Assembly (NCBI RefSeq): GCF_900103475.1
Contig: NZ_FNHG01000015.1
Span: 16,051 to 80,050 of the forward strand
Length of the DNA: 64,000 nucleotides
Reading direction: 5' to 3'
From: Maricaulis salignorans
Lineage (GTDB): Bacteria > Pseudomonadota > Alphaproteobacteria > Caulobacterales > Maricaulaceae
The position numbers and the translations under genes were made by a program. This document shows, piece by piece, positions 44,771 to 54,917 of the stretch (within the stretch, counting starts at the first letter, position 1; each line of letters starts with the position of its first letter). The notes below the pieces were generated by a model that was not told the DNA's origin, made no database searches, and saw only the letters and a list, made by a program, of their open reading frames with translations.

Positions 44771-45232
44771 ATGTCCACCTTCGAAACCCGCCTGACCGAG
44801 CTGGGCATCAGCCTGCCCGAGCCCGTCGCCCCGGTTGCCAATTACGTGCCCTTCGTGCGCACCGGCGACCAGGTCTATATCTCCGGCCAGGTTTCGATCG
44901 GTCCGGACGGTCTGATCAAGGGCACGCTGGGCCTGGATATGGACGTCGAGGCAGGCCAGGCCGCGGCACGCCTGTGCGGGATCAATCTGATCGCCCAGCT
45001 GAAGGCTGCCTGTGGCGGCGATCTGGCGCGGCTCAAACGCGTCGTCAAACTGGGCGGCTTCGTCGCGGCCGTGCCGGGCTTCACCGACATCCCCAAAGTC
45101 ATCAATGGCTGTTCTGACCTGATGGTCGAGGTCTTCGGCGATGCGGGCCGTCATGCCCGCTCTGCGGTGTCCTGCCCGGTCCTGCCGCTGGGCGCCGCTG
45201 TCGAGGTCGATGGCGTTTTCGTGATCGCCTGA
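44771..45232 (+). CDS. RidA/YjgF-family protein
   Basis: A 153-residue RidA-like protein of the longer YjgF/HI0719-type subgroup. Core pieces are FVRTGDQVYISGQVSIGPDG, a central VVKLGGFVAAVPGFTDIPKV and the C-terminal GRHARSAVSCPVLPLGAAVE with the conserved Arg of the active pocket. RidA deaminates reactive imines made by PLP enzymes; some subgroups lack this activity. GGAG precedes the ATG. Confidence 0.9.
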   Translation: MSTFETRLTELGISLPEPVAPVANYVPFVRTGDQVYISGQVSIGPDGLIKGTLGLDMDVEAGQAAARLCGINLIAQLKAACGGDLARLKRVVKLGGFVAAVPGFTDIPKVINGCSDLMVEVFGDAGRHARSAVSCPVLPLGAAVEVDGVFVIA

Positions 45233-45313
45233 CGCTCAGATATTACATCTCGCCCCTCGTGCCGCGGGCCGCTCTCGGATAGAGGGAGCGGACGATAACA
45301 AGGAAATTGAATT

Positions 45314-46057
45314 ATGCTTCGCCTGTTCGCCATTATGACTGCCGCCGCCTTCCTGTTCGGCTGCCAGCAATCCCCGGCCGATGCCCAATTGAATGAGCGC
45401 TCCCGTGAGGAAGTCGGCGAAATTGTGCGCGCCTATATCCTGGAAAACCCGGAAGTCATCGAGGAGGCGCTGATCGAATTACAGCGCCGCGCCCAGGCGC
45501 GTGAAATGGAGAATGTCTATTCGGCGATCGAGCGCAATGTCGCTGCGATTTACGGCGATGAGCGCGACCCGCGTTTCGGCGGCGACGAACCGGACGTCAC
45601 CATTGTCGAATTCATGGACTATAAATGCTCCTATTGCCGCGTCGCCAATGAGTGGGTGACCGACGTCAATGAGCGCTATGGCGACCGCGTCCAGTTCATT
45701 TTCAAGGAATACCCCATCCTCGGCCCTGATTCGCTGGAAGCCTCCCGGGCCGCGCTGGCCGCCCTCAATCAGGGTCCGGAAATCTATGAACTCTTCCACC
45801 GCTCCATGATCAATGCCAGCGGCCCGCTGCCAGCGGACCGCATTGATCAGCTCGCGGCGCTGGCCGGCGTCGATGTCGCACAGATGCGCACCGACATGGA
45901 GGATGAGGCGATCATGGCTCATATCCTCGATGTGCGCGCCCTGGGCCAGGCCCTGGAAGTCTCCGGCACGCCCTTCTTTATCGTCGACGGCACCGTCGTC
46001 GCCGGGGCCAACTCACTGGCCCTGGAAGAGGCGCTGCAGCGCGCACTCCGCGGCTGA
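45314..46057 (+). CDS. DsbA-family thiol oxidoreductase, predicted lipoprotein
   Basis: A 247-residue protein with a lipobox LFGC (Cys17), so probably lipid-anchored in the periplasm. An N-terminal helical segment (25-85) resembles the ScsC/Com1 oligomerisation region. The thioredoxin fold carries CSYC (105-108) in VEFMDYKCSYCRV and the cis-Pro motif GTPFFIVDG. It is expected to oxidise or isomerise disulfides. AAGGAAA precedes the start. The neighbouring convergent gene is thiG, with a 7-base gap. Confidence 0.9.
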   Translation: MLRLFAIMTAAAFLFGCQQSPADAQLNERSREEVGEIVRAYILENPEVIEEALIELQRRAQAREMENVYSAIERNVAAIYGDERDPRFGGDEPDVTIVEFMDYKCSYCRVANEWVTDVNERYGDRVQFIFKEYPILGPDSLEASRAALAALNQGPEIYELFHRSMINASGPLPADRIDQLAALAGVDVAQMRTDMEDEAIMAHILDVRALGQALEVSGTPFFIVDGTVVAGANSLALEEALQRALRG

Positions 46058-46064
46058 CGGATCG

Positions 46065-46868
46065 TCAGATCAGGCCGAAGAGCGGGCTGGACGCATCAGC
46101 ATAGCGCTTTTTCGGCATACGGCCGGCAAGATAGGATTGCCGGCCGGCGATGACGGCATGCTTCATGGCCGAGGCCATGAGGATCGGGTCTTTCGCCTCG
46201 GCGATGGCGGTGTTCATCAGCACGCCATCACAGCCCAGCTCCATCGCCACCGTCGCATCGGAGGCCGTGCCGACGCCGGCATCGACGATCACCGGCACCG
46301 ATGATTGCTCGATGATCAGGCGGATATTGACGGGATTCTGGATCCCCAGGCCCGAGCCGATCGGGGCGCCCAGGGGCATGATGGCGCAGCAGCCGACTTC
46401 CTCCAGGCGCCTGGCATAGACCGGGTCGTCGGAGCAGTAGACCATCACGTCAAAGCCCTCCCTGATCAGCATTTCTGCGGCCCGCAGGGTTTCGGCCATG
46501 TCGGGATAGAGATGTTTGGGGTCCGACAGGACTTCCAGCTTCACCAGGCTCCAGCCGCCCGCTTCGCGGGCCAGCCGCAGCGTGCGCACCGCGTCCTCAC
46601 CGGTGAAACAGCCCGCCGTGTTGGGCAGGAAGATGTATTTTTCCGGATCAATGAAATCGACCAGGCGCGGCTCGGACGGATCCGACAGATTCACCCGACG
46701 CAGCGCAACGGTGATCATCTCGGCACCGGAGGCTTCCAGCGCACGGGCATTTTGCTCATAGCTGGCATATTTGCCGGTACCGATGATCAGGCGCGAGGTG
46801 AGCGTGCGGCCCGCGACCACGAGCGGCTTGTCGGTCATTGCCTGCGTCATGATTGATCCGTCTTCCAT
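46065..46868 (-). CDS. thiG: thiazole synthase ThiG
   Basis: A 267-residue enzyme forming the thiazole ring of thiamine from deoxyxylulose phosphate, dehydroglycine and ThiS-thiocarboxylate. [16 protein letters not shown] starts the TIM barrel, and K110 in WSLVKLEVL is the Schiff-base lysine. [12 protein letters not shown] and [11 protein letters not shown] bind phosphate. The start at 46868 follows the thiS stop with GGTGGA spacing; ATG 46850 is an alternative. Only thiS and thiG are present here, so other thiamine genes must lie elsewhere. Confidence 0.96.
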   Translation of the reverse strand: MEDGSIMTQAMTDKPLVVAGRTLTSRLIIGTGKYASYEQNARALEASGAEMITVALRRVNLSDPSEPRLVDFIDPEKYIFLPNTAGCFTGEDAVRTLRLAREAGGWSLVKLEVLSDPKHLYPDMAETLRAAEMLIREGFDVMVYCSDDPVYARRLEEVGCCAIMPLGAPIGSGLGIQNPVNIRLIIEQSSVPVIVDAGVGTASDATVAMELGCDGVLMNTAIAEAKDPILMASAMKHAVIAGRQSYLAGRMPKKRYADASSPLFGLI

Positions 46869-46869
46869 T

Positions 46870-47073
46870 TTATCCACCGCCAACAAAGGCTACAATTTCA
46901 ATGCGATCACCCTGCGCCAGCGAATCGAGGCTGTAGCGCGACCGCGGCACGATTTCGAGATTGCGTTCGACGGCGATCTTGCGTCCGTCCAGGCCGAGCT
47001 CACGCACAAGATCGGTGATGCGGCTTCCCGCCGGCATGTTTCGCGCTTCACCATTGACTGTCAGTTGCAACAC
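46870..47073 (-). CDS. thiS: sulfur carrier protein ThiS
   Basis: A 67-residue ubiquitin-fold carrier starting [17 protein letters not shown] (GTG start) and ending [10 protein letters not shown]. The terminal Gly-Gly is adenylated and thiocarboxylated before giving sulfur to ThiG. GGAAG precedes the start. It is one base upstream of thiG. I see no TPP riboswitch in the short gap to aroQ. Confidence 0.94.
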   Translation of the reverse strand: MLQLTVNGEARNMPAGSRITDLVRELGLDGRKIAVERNLEIVPRSRYSLDSLAQGDRIEIVAFVGGG

Positions 47074-47145
47074 GGCTTCCGCTCACTCCGCTTGTATCGA
47101 GGCTGGCTGACGTCGTAGAACTTATGCAGGCGGTAAGGCAAGGCC

Positions 47146-47586
47146 ATGACGAAACCGATCTACATCCTCAACGGACCGAACCTGAATCTCCTCGGCACGC
47201 GTGAACCGGAAATCTATGGCGCGATGACGCTCGACGATATCGCCGCCGCCTGCGCAGCCCATGCCGGCAAGCTGAATCAGACCGTCGAATTCCGCCAATC
47301 CAACCATGAGGGCGTGCTGATCGACTGGCTGCATGAGGCCAATCTCAAAGCCAGCGCAGTGATCTTCAACCCGGGTGCCTATACACATACATCTGTGGCT
47401 TTGCATGACGCGGTTCGCGCGATAGAACCCCCGGTTATTGAAGTTCACTTGAGCCAGACCGCCGCCCGGGAGACATTCCGGCACCATTCCTTCGTCGCCT
47501 CTGCTGCCAGGGGCAGTATTACCGGACTTGGTCTGGCAAGTTATCTGCTGGGAATAGACGCAGCCTTGCATTGCCTGCATCACTGA
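47146..47586 (+). CDS. aroQ: 3-dehydroquinate dehydratase, type II
   Basis: A 146-residue shikimate-pathway enzyme. [18 protein letters not shown] contains the catalytic Arg19 and Tyr24; [19 protein letters not shown] and FRHHSF complete the active site. Length is standard. It leads a gene run aroQ-accB-accC-aat with gaps of 21, 27 and 12 bases, an order seen in other alphaproteobacteria. Confidence 0.97.
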   Translation: MTKPIYILNGPNLNLLGTREPEIYGAMTLDDIAAACAAHAGKLNQTVEFRQSNHEGVLIDWLHEANLKASAVIFNPGAYTHTSVALHDAVRAIEPPVIEVHLSQTAARETFRHHSFVASAARGSITGLGLASYLLGIDAALHCLHH

Positions 47587-47607
47587 CGGATCCAAAAGGC
47601 CCAAATC

Positions 47608-48093
47608 ATGAGTTCTGAGACCCGAAGCCGTTCGCCTATCGACCCTGAAATCGTGCGCCAGCTCGCCGATATCCTGCGCGAGACCGATCTGTCGGAAATT
47701 GAGGTTGAGCGCGGCGATCTTCGTCTGCGCATCGCCCGCCAGCTGCAGGCCGCGCCTGTGGTACAGGCTGTTGCCGCACCGGCTCCGGCCGCCGCAACGC
47801 CAGGCTATGCCGTGGAAACGCCCGGCCCTGTCGGCGGCGCCGGCGATCTCAGCGCCCATCCCGGCGTCGTCAATTCGCCGATGGTCGGCACCGCCTATCT
47901 GAAGCCCAATCCGGAATCAGATAATTTCGTCAAGATCGGCGAAACGGTGAAAAAGGGTGACACCATCCTGCTGATCGAAGCGATGAAAACCTTCAACCCG
48001 ATCATTGCGGAAAAATCAGGCAAGATTTCGGAAATCCTTGTCGAAGAAGGCCAGCCGGTCGAATTCGGCGAGCCGCTCTTCATCCTGATCTAA
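47608..48093 (+). CDS. accB: biotin carboxyl carrier protein of acetyl-CoA carboxylase
   Basis: A 161-residue BCCP. The N-terminal helix is followed by an Ala/Pro linker (about 48-80) and the biotinyl domain. Biotin is attached at Lys127 in LLIEAMKTFNPI. VNSPMVGTAYLKPNP is the thumb region. It works with AccC to start fatty-acid synthesis. Confidence 0.97.
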   Translation: MSSETRSRSPIDPEIVRQLADILRETDLSEIEVERGDLRLRIARQLQAAPVVQAVAAPAPAAATPGYAVETPGPVGGAGDLSAHPGVVNSPMVGTAYLKPNPESDNFVKIGETVKKGDTILLIEAMKTFNPIIAEKSGKISEILVEEGQPVEFGEPLFILI

Positions 48094-48120
48094 CGCTCAC
48101 CCCTGCCGCGAGCGCCAAAC

Positions 48121-49467
48121 ATGTTCGATAAAATCCTGATCGCCAATCGCGGCGAAATCGCCCTTCGCATCCACCGGGCGTGCCGTGAAATGGGCATCCG
48201 CACCGTCGCCATCCATTCGGAAGCCGACGCCAATGCCATGCATGTGCGCCTCGCTGATGAAAGCGTCTGTGTCGGCCCGGCTTCGGCCGCGAAGAGCTAT
48301 CTCAACATACCCTCCATCATAGCCGCCGCCGAAGTGACGGGCGCCCAGGCGATCCATCCCGGTTATGGCTTCCTGTCGGAAAATGCCCGCTTCGCCGAGA
48401 TCGTCGAGGCCCACGGCCTGACCTTTATCGGACCGACGGCCGCGCATATCCGGATGATGGGTGACAAGATCACCGCCAAGAAAGCCGTGATGGCCGCCGG
48501 TATTCCGGTTGTGCCCGGCTCCGAAGGCGGCGTTTCCAACATCAAGGAAGCCAAGGAAATAGCATCCGGCATCGGCTATCCGGTGCTGGTGAAGGCGGCG
48601 TCCGGCGGCGGTGGCCGCGGCATGAAGGTCGCCGAGAACGAAGAAAAGCTGCAGGAAGCCATGGAGACCGCTTCGGCGGAAGCTGCGGCAGCCTTTGGCG
48701 ATGGCACGATCTATCTCGAGAAATATCTCGGCCGGCCACGCCATATCGAAATCCAGATCCTCGCCGACATGCATGGCAATGTCGTGCATCTGGGCGAGCG
48801 CGATTGCTCCTTGCAGCGCCGCCACCAGAAAATCCTCGAGGAAGCCCCCTCACCGGCCCTGACGGCCGAGGAGCGCGCCACGATCGGCGAAACGGTCCGC
48901 AAGGCGATTGAAGTGATCGGCTATCGCGGCGTCGGCACGATTGAATTCCTCTACGAGAATGGCGAATTCTACTTCATCGAAATGAATACCCGCCTGCAGG
49001 TCGAGCACCCGGTGACCGAAATGATCACCGGCATTGATCTGGTGCGCGAACAGATCCGCGTCGCCGATGGTGCCCATCTCGATATCCGCCAGGAAGACAT
49101 CAAGTTTGAAGGCCATTCGATCGAATGCCGGATCAATGCGGAAAACCCCCGCACCTTCGCGCCCTCACCGGGCAAGATCACCGATTTCCACGCTCCGGGC
49201 GGGCTCGGTGTGCGGCTCGATTCGGCGCTCTATACCGGCTATTCCGTACCGCCCTATTATGACAGCCTGATCGGCAAGCTGATCGTGCATGGACGCACCC
49301 GTGCCGAAGCGCTCCTGCGCTTGCGCCGCTCGCTCGAGGAGATGGTGGTCGGTGGTATCGAAACCTCGATTCCAATCTTCCTCAACCTGCTGGAGGAGCC
49401 GGAATTCGTGAATGGTGATTACCATATTCGCTGGCTGGAAGACTGGCTGGCCAGCCGCGAGGTCTAG
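48121..49467 (+). CDS. accC: biotin carboxylase subunit of acetyl-CoA carboxylase
   Basis: A 448-residue ATP-grasp enzyme that carboxylates the biotin on AccB. It starts MFDKILIANRGEIALRIHRA. The glycine-rich loop is KAASGGGGRGMKV. ERDCSLQRRHQK and FIEMNTRLQVEHPVTEM hold the carboxylation Arg and metal-binding Glu/Asn residues. Length matches E. coli AccC (449). It lies 27 bases after accB. Confidence 0.98.
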   Translation: MFDKILIANRGEIALRIHRACREMGIRTVAIHSEADANAMHVRLADESVCVGPASAAKSYLNIPSIIAAAEVTGAQAIHPGYGFLSENARFAEIVEAHGLTFIGPTAAHIRMMGDKITAKKAVMAAGIPVVPGSEGGVSNIKEAKEIASGIGYPVLVKAASGGGGRGMKVAENEEKLQEAMETASAEAAAAFGDGTIYLEKYLGRPRHIEIQILADMHGNVVHLGERDCSLQRRHQKILEEAPSPALTAEERATIGETVRKAIEVIGYRGVGTIEFLYENGEFYFIEMNTRLQVEHPVTEMITGIDLVREQIRVADGAHLDIRQEDIKFEGHSIECRINAENPRTFAPSPGKITDFHAPGGLGVRLDSALYTGYSVPPYYDSLIGKLIVHGRTRAEALLRLRRSLEEMVVGGIETSIPIFLNLLEEPEFVNGDYHIRWLEDWLASREV

Positions 49468-49479
49468 GCAGGCGGAGGG

Positions 49480-50151
49480 ATGATGCGCGGCTTCGGGGCC
49501 ACAGAACTTCTCGAATGCTATGCGCGCGGCGTTTTCCCGATGGCGGAAGGTCGCGATGATCCGCGCATCTATCTGCTCGACCCTGACGAGCGCGGAATCC
49601 TGCCGCTCGACGATTTCCACATTCCGCGCCGGCTGCAACGCACCGTCCGCCAGGACGGGTTCGAGGTCAGGATCAATCGCGACTTCCAGGCCGTCCTCAA
49701 CGGTTGTTGCCAGTCCGCGCCGGGGCGCGAGGAAACCTGGATCAATGACGGGATTTTCGGCCTCTATCTCGAGCTGCATCGCCATGGCCATGCCCATAGC
49801 GTCGAATGCCGGCGCGATGGCGAGCTGGTCGGCGGGCTTTATGGTGTCTCGCTCGGCGGCGCCTTTTTTGGCGAGAGCATGTTTTCGCTGCAACGCGATG
49901 CCAGCAAGGTCGCGCTGGTGCACCTGCTCGCCCGGTTGATTGCGGGCGGCTATGCCCTGCTCGACACCCAGTTCACGACCGAGCATCTGGAAACCTTCGG
50001 CGCCCATTCGATCACGCGCGCCGACTACCAGGCCCGTCTGGCCCCGGCCCTGGAACTAAAAGCGGATTTCTTTGGCTTGCCCGCGCAGATCAGCGGCGCT
50101 CAGGCCTTGCAGGAAATTCAGGGCCTGCAGTCGAGCACCCAGACATCATAG
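49480..50151 (+). CDS. aat: leucyl/phenylalanyl-tRNA-protein transferase
   Basis: A 223-residue enzyme that adds Leu or Phe to proteins with N-terminal Lys or Arg, creating degrons for ClpS-ClpAP. Family motifs are [18 protein letters not shown]-region equivalent [47 protein letters not shown] and [16 protein letters not shown]. Two ATGs (49480, 49483) follow GGAGG; the second is better spaced. The last 34 bases overlap the convergent DUF2155 gene, so the C-terminal ~13 residues may be an extension. Confidence 0.95.
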   Translation: MMRGFGATELLECYARGVFPMAEGRDDPRIYLLDPDERGILPLDDFHIPRRLQRTVRQDGFEVRINRDFQAVLNGCCQSAPGREETWINDGIFGLYLELHRHGHAHSVECRRDGELVGGLYGVSLGGAFFGESMFSLQRDASKVALVHLLARLIAGGYALLDTQFTTEHLETFGAHSITRADYQARLAPALELKADFFGLPAQISGAQALQEIQGLQSSTQTS

Positions 50152-50582
50152 ATCGCGTGTTCGAGCGGGTTTTGTGCCGGCCGTGAGGCGAACATCCAGC
50201 CCGAATAGACCATCTCGCCTGCGATATCGACGCCGAACCCATCGGTGCGACGGTCAACGACCTGCAGGAAAGCATAGGTCTCCGGCGTCTCTTCCGGTGG
50301 CCGTTTGCGGCAATATTGCGCGGTGATGGTCAGGGCGCCGAATTCAACACTCTCGCCAATCGGGATTTCGAAATCGCGTGTCCGGGCCGTCACCTTGTCG
50401 AGGCCGCGCAGCACCACAATGGAGCCCGGCCGGCTCGACAATCCCCGGTTCGCCCGCAGGTCCGGATCATCGCCACGCAGGCTGGCACCGGCATCGGGAC
50501 GACTGGCGGGGTCATTGTCCTGGGCCTGCAGGCCGAGCGGCAGACAGGCCGCGAGTGTCAGGGCTGTGAAAAAACGCATCAT
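50118..50582 (-). CDS. exported DUF2155 protein
   Basis: A 154-residue protein with a signal peptide (1-20, [12 protein letters not shown]) and a DUF2155 domain: [73 protein letters not shown] and a final WVLDC. The paired cysteines (YC and DC) may form a disulfide. The function is unknown. It is commonly found between aat and the NDUFA12 gene in alphaproteobacteria, as here. The 50582 start is chosen for the signal peptide. Confidence 0.9.
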   Translation of the reverse strand: MMRFFTALTLAACLPLGLQAQDNDPASRPDAGASLRGDDPDLRANRGLSSRPGSIVVLRGLDKVTARTRDFEIPIGESVEFGALTITAQYCRKRPPEETPETYAFLQVVDRRTDGFGVDIAGEMVYSGWMFASRPAQNPLEHAIYDVWVLDCRP

Positions 50583-50735
50583 GATTGGAAACTGCCCCGG
50601 GATTAAGTCGCTGTCGAGGCCATTCGCCCGACAGGCGATTCGAGCCGCTTCGTCACATATTCCGTCCGAAACGGCACTGATTTCTGACCGTCGAGCCATT
50701 GAACCGCAAACCGGTCCCGTTCTGGCTGGAATGCG

Positions 50736-51146
50736 TCAGTTTGATTCAGGTGACCAGGCTTCATAATCGCCGGTCGACGCCTGGCGCTTCTCGGACGTGA
50801 CGAGACTGCCCGTCGGCCGATAGGCATAGACCGTGCCGGTGAGATTGGGATGATGGTCCTTTTCCCAGACCTGGCGTGGCAGTGGCGCTTCGCTTGGCGG
50901 GAGGTCAAAGGTGTGGTGCAGCCAGCCATGCCAATCGGACGGCACGCGCGAGGCGTCGGCATAACCCTTATAGATCACCCAGCGGCGCTTATTGCCGTCG
51001 GGCCCGGTGACGCCACTCTCTTCGAAATAGCGATTGCCGTAATCATCTTCGCCAACTTTTTTGGCACCGCGACGCGAAAGCGTCAGAAAGGTGCCCGGCG
51101 TGGCATCATTCCACCAGATGAAAATCTTGGAGATAAAACCCAACAT
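50736..51146 (-). CDS. NDUFA12-type complex I accessory subunit
   Basis: A 136-residue homolog of the 17.2-kDa (B17.2) complex I subunit, found in mitochondria and alphaproteobacteria. Recognisable parts are LGFISKIFIWWNDATPGTFL, GNRYFEESG, RRWVIYKGYADASRVPSDWH, GWLHHTFD and PNLTGTVYAYRP. It should sit at the peripheral-arm/membrane-arm junction of NADH dehydrogenase. The start MLGFISK is chosen by homology; the longer open frame upstream (GTG 51251) is not typical. Confidence 0.93.
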   Translation of the reverse strand: MLGFISKIFIWWNDATPGTFLTLSRRGAKKVGEDDYGNRYFEESGVTGPDGNKRRWVIYKGYADASRVPSDWHGWLHHTFDLPPSEAPLPRQVWEKDHHPNLTGTVYAYRPTGSLVTSEKRQASTGDYEAWSPESN

Positions 51147-51304
51147 GGTGTGCGGCTCCGAGTCGGTCGCGGCGAGGAATTCACCCGTATATGCCTTCGC
51201 ATGGCCATCGGGTCCAGTCTTGAACACTGCGGGGTTATGACGCGCGGCCACGCAAGGTAGACTGATGCCAACTCCGGGCGATTCGGGGACCAGAGGGTGG
51301 GAAT

Positions 51305-54289
51305 ATGAAACTCAATCGTCGCTTTGCCGAAGCGCTGGCTGCCGCTGGTGATCGCCATGCCTTCGCGCCTCGCGTCGCCGGAACTTTGGATGACCAGGTC
51401 TCGGATGGCCCCGGCACGGTTCCAGGCGACGCGGTCGCCCGCCCGATTACGGTACCGCAGGACTGGAGTCCGGCCGCGACCCATGCGCTCGCCGACCTGC
51501 TTGATTCCCCCCGCCCCGCCTCGACCAGGCCGCGCCCCGGCCTGCAGGCCTTCGGCGGTCTTTCGCCCCAGCTCGCCGAAGGCAACGAGCTGGCAACAGA
51601 AAGCGGCTATGACGCCGTCATCGCCCGGATCGCCGGATCGCTGACCTGGTCGGTCGCGCGCCATGGCGGCCTGGACAATCCCGACGACGCACCGGTTTTT
51701 CATGCCGAACTCGCCGCCAGCCTGCGCGGACGCTATGTCATTCCCGATGCTGAGCTCTGCCGGCATGGCGGCATTGACTGGGCCTATGGTCTGGCAGTCC
51801 CGCCGGCCACGCCGGCGCGGCAAGCCGGACTCATCCACGCCGGCAGCGCCGCTGCCCCGACGCAGTTACGCGCTGTCGCAGAAGCCTCGATGCGCGACGG
51901 CGTGCTCGATGTCGGCGCCCGCGTCACCCGCGACCGGCTTGATGCCATCGCCCAGGCTTGCCATCGATGCTCCGGCGAGGCCGATGACCGTTTTGACCCG
52001 CGCCGCAATGCCGCTCTGGCCCGCGCCATGCGCGCCGCCTTGCGCGACGGGGTGGCGGAGGAGGCCGTTGAACGTGCGCTCGCCCTGGCCCGGCAAGGTG
52101 TCGCCGAAGACGCACTGACAGAGCTGCAACCGCAGACAGAAAACCGTCCCGAAAGCATCCTGCAATTCCCCGCCGCCCTCGGCCGGGCGATCGAGGCCGA
52201 TGAGGACTGGCAGTTCGGCAGCGATGATGATGCTGGCCGCAGCAGCGTCCGCGCCCGGGAATTTCGCGACAATATTGCCCGCACAGTCTGGAGCTTCGGC
52301 GCGCCCTCCCTGGCTTTCCAGGCCTGCCCCGCCACCAGCGGCCCGGCCCTGCACATCAACCTGCCCGCCTTCCTGGATCCGCAAGCCGGATTTCGCGCCG
52401 ACCTGCTGGGCGATGCCCTGCGGCTCTGGTCGCAGGCCCTGACGCTGAGCACGGCACGCACGGCCGACAGTGCCGGCACGCTCAATCTGACCGGACTTGG
52501 CGCATTGCTGAGCGCCGGCGGCATCGCCTATGGCAGCCGCGAGGCATGCGCGATCGCCGCCGCGATTGGGCGCCTGGCCAGCCTGTGCCTGCGTGAAACC
52601 GGAAGCGAACTTGGAGCCCAGGCCCCCGGACTCGGCCCTGAGCCGGAAGCCGGCGTTCTGCCCGCCCCCTTCGCCGGCCTGGCCGACGAGCTGGATCGGG
52701 TCTCAAACCGTTTCCTGCCGCGCACCGCCCTCGCCCGCCCTGGTCTGACCCTGACCTGTGCCGCCCCGGACGCCGCGATCGCCGGTCTGTTTGACACTGA
52801 CAGCCATGGCATTGCCCCGGTCGAGACTGCCATCATCGCCGATAGCGGCATTTCCGGCGGCCATCGCCTGCGCGATTGCCTGCGCAACGGATTGCGACGG
52901 CTCGGCGCCAGCGCAACCGAGATCGAGATCGCCGAGGATCATGCGGCCGGCCACGGCACGTTGCGCGGGGCACCGGGGATCTCCGTGGCAGCGCTGCAGG
53001 AACGCGGCCTGCCGGACGATGCCATTGAGCGGGTTGAAGATGCCATCGGCGACGGTACCGCCGTACGCTACGCCCTCAATCGCTGGACGCTGGGCGATCG
53101 GGTCTGCCGCGAACAATTGGGGCTGCCGAGCGATGTCATCGCAGCCGAGGGCCGCTCCCTGGCCCGGGCGCTGGGCTTTTCCGAGGCTGAGATCGCCGCC
53201 GCTGACCGCCATGCCCATGGCAGTGGAACGCTCGACGATGCCATCGACCTGCCGCTGGAATGGCGCAGCGTCTTTGCGCCGGCGACGGCGCCGGACCAGC
53301 TGGCCCTAAGTGCCGCGCTGGAAAGCCAGATCAATGGCGGCGTGGACACGCAATTGGCGCTCGATGGCGAGAGCACGATTGATGATGTCGCAGCCATGAT
53401 CGACCAGGCAGCGGGTCTGGGCCTGCGACAATTGACTTTGCGCCGGACCCGGTCCGGCCTGCTCGACCTCCTGCCGGCGATCGATTTCGACAAGGGCGAT
53501 TACACTGCTGAACCTGCCAGGGAACGTATTGTCGAGCGCACCGTGGAGCGCACGGTCGAGCGCGTGGTCGAACAGCCGGCGGCGCGGCGCAAACTGCCCG
53601 ACCGGCGCAAGGGCTATATCCAGAAAGCCACTGTGGGTGGCCACAAAGTCTATCTCCATACCGGCGAATTCGATGATGGCGAGCTCGGCGAGATCTTCAT
53701 CGACATGCACAAGGAAGGTGCGGCTTTCCGCTCGTTGATGAATAATTTCGCCATCGCGATCTCGATCGGACTGCAATATGGCGTCCCGCTCGAGGAATTC
53801 GTCGACGCCTTCGTCTTCACCCGCTTCGAGCCAGCCGGCGATGTCACCGGCAATGACTCAATCCAGCACGCGACCTCGATCCTGGACTATCTCTTCCGCG
53901 AGCTGGGCGTGTCCTATCTCGGACGAGAGGACCTGGCCGAGCTTTCGCCAGACAATGCCGACCAGGGCGGGCTCGGCAAGGGTGTCGCCGAGGAGAAACT
54001 CTCGCAGACCGATGCCGCGCGCTTCATCTCCAGGGGCTTCAGCCGTGGCCAGGTGCCCGACAATATCGTGATGTTTGCCAATGCCGCGCGCAAGGTCGCC
54101 AGCGGTCAGGCCGGCCCTGGCGATGTCGGCGAAATCGAGCTCCAGGCCTCCGAACCCGCATCGCGCGGTTCCAAGCGCCAGGATGTCAGTCTCTATTCCG
54201 GTGACCCCTGCCCGGATTGCGGCCATTTCACTGTGGTCCACAACGAGAATTCGCACCGGTGTGATGCCTGTAACTGGACCTCGGACTGA
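51305..54289 (+). CDS. NrdJ-derived protein: class II ribonucleotide reductase relative lacking the active site
   Basis: A 994-residue intact frame. Residues 763-994 closely match the C-terminus of alphaproteobacterial B12-dependent reductases: a [15 protein letters not shown] linker, [40 protein letters not shown], a distal [20 protein letters not shown] and a CPDC...CDAC zinc ribbon (969-989). Upstream relics keep the NrdJ order: residues 113-162, RFDPRRN (229-235), AIEADEDW (295-302), GHGTLRGAP (549-557) and ALNRWTLG (590-597). However, the NPCSE thiyl-radical motif is replaced near 345-352 (GPALHINL), and PTGTIG is replaced near 487-493. True NrdJ proteins are about 1200 residues. So it is probably non-catalytic but still translated: AGGGTGGGAAT precedes the ATG, and no stops or frameshifts occur. 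Confidence 0.85.
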   Translation: MKLNRRFAEALAAAGDRHAFAPRVAGTLDDQVSDGPGTVPGDAVARPITVPQDWSPAATHALADLLDSPRPASTRPRPGLQAFGGLSPQLAEGNELATESGYDAVIARIAGSLTWSVARHGGLDNPDDAPVFHAELAASLRGRYVIPDAELCRHGGIDWAYGLAVPPATPARQAGLIHAGSAAAPTQLRAVAEASMRDGVLDVGARVTRDRLDAIAQACHRCSGEADDRFDPRRNAALARAMRAALRDGVAEEAVERALALARQGVAEDALTELQPQTENRPESILQFPAALGRAIEADEDWQFGSDDDAGRSSVRAREFRDNIARTVWSFGAPSLAFQACPATSGPALHINLPAFLDPQAGFRADLLGDALRLWSQALTLSTARTADSAGTLNLTGLGALLSAGGIAYGSREACAIAAAIGRLASLCLRETGSELGAQAPGLGPEPEAGVLPAPFAGLADELDRVSNRFLPRTALARPGLTLTCAAPDAAIAGLFDTDSHGIAPVETAIIADSGISGGHRLRDCLRNGLRRLGASATEIEIAEDHAAGHGTLRGAPGISVAALQERGLPDDAIERVEDAIGDGTAVRYALNRWTLGDRVCREQLGLPSDVIAAEGRSLARALGFSEAEIAAADRHAHGSGTLDDAIDLPLEWRSVFAPATAPDQLALSAALESQINGGVDTQLALDGESTIDDVAAMIDQAAGLGLRQLTLRRTRSGLLDLLPAIDFDKGDYTAEPARERIVERTVERTVERVVEQPAARRKLPDRRKGYIQKATVGGHKVYLHTGEFDDGELGEIFIDMHKEGAAFRSLMNNFAIAISIGLQYGVPLEEFVDAFVFTRFEPAGDVTGNDSIQHATSILDYLFRELGVSYLGREDLAELSPDNADQGGLGKGVAEEKLSQTDAARFISRGFSRGQVPDNIVMFANAARKVASGQAGPGDVGEIELQASEPASRGSKRQDVSLYSGDPCPDCGHFTVVHNENSHRCDACNWTSD

Positions 54290-54339
54290 CCGGCGCGCCA
54301 TTTGCATCGGCCTCGGTCTCTGGCTCGGAGCGCCTCATT

Positions 54340-54828
54340 ATGAAACGAATTCTGGCTGTCATTGCGATCTTTCTGTCGGCATCCGCCGCGGCATACGCCC
54401 AGGATGCGTCGCAGATTGCCCGTGTCCAGGCGGGGCAATCCTGCCCGGGCTGCAATCTTTTCCAGGCCGAACTCGGCTATCGCGACCTGCCCGGGATTGA
54501 TGTCTCCGGATCGCGGCTGCGCCAGGCCAATCTGGCCCTGTCGACGATGAACCGGGCCAATTTCGACAATACAAACCTCTCGCTGGCCAATCTGTTCGGG
54601 GCGCGCTTCACCAGCGCCAGCTTCCGCAATGCCGATCTCACCGGCGCCACCCTGGTCGGTGCCTATTTCGGGAGCGCCAATCTGAGCGGTGCCCAGTTGA
54701 GCGGCGCCAATATTTCCGGCGCCGAGATGACCACGGCGACCGGCCTGACCCAGAGCCAGCTCAATGGCGCCTGCGGCGACGCATCGACCCTGCTGCCGGC
54801 CGGACTACATGTGCGGCCCTGCCGCTAG
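54340..54828 (+). CDS. exported pentapeptide-repeat protein, short
   Basis: A 162-residue protein: signal peptide (1-20, ending AYA), then CPGC (35-38), then about 18 pentapeptide repeats (A(D/N)LXX type; ANLALS, ANFDN, ADLTG, ANLSG). It ends TGLTQSQLNGACGDASTLLP...RPC, with C145 and C161. Such repeats fold as a right-handed quadrilateral beta-helix; paired cysteines at both ends may cap it through disulfides in the periplasm (inference). Function unknown. It lies 50 bases after the NrdJ-like gene and before a larger paralog. Confidence 0.85.
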   Translation: MKRILAVIAIFLSASAAAYAQDASQIARVQAGQSCPGCNLFQAELGYRDLPGIDVSGSRLRQANLALSTMNRANFDNTNLSLANLFGARFTSASFRNADLTGATLVGAYFGSANLSGAQLSGANISGAEMTTATGLTQSQLNGACGDASTLLPAGLHVRPCR

Positions 54829-54917
54829 AGAGTGACCGTCACCCTCGACCGGTGATGACGGTGGGATTACTGTGATTTAAGTCGTCACCAGCTGGATCGT
54901 GCTTTATCCCTGAACCC

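Noticed and set aside
47074..47145. TPP riboswitch before thiS
   Set aside because: The gap is only 72 bases and lacks the conserved THI-box elements.
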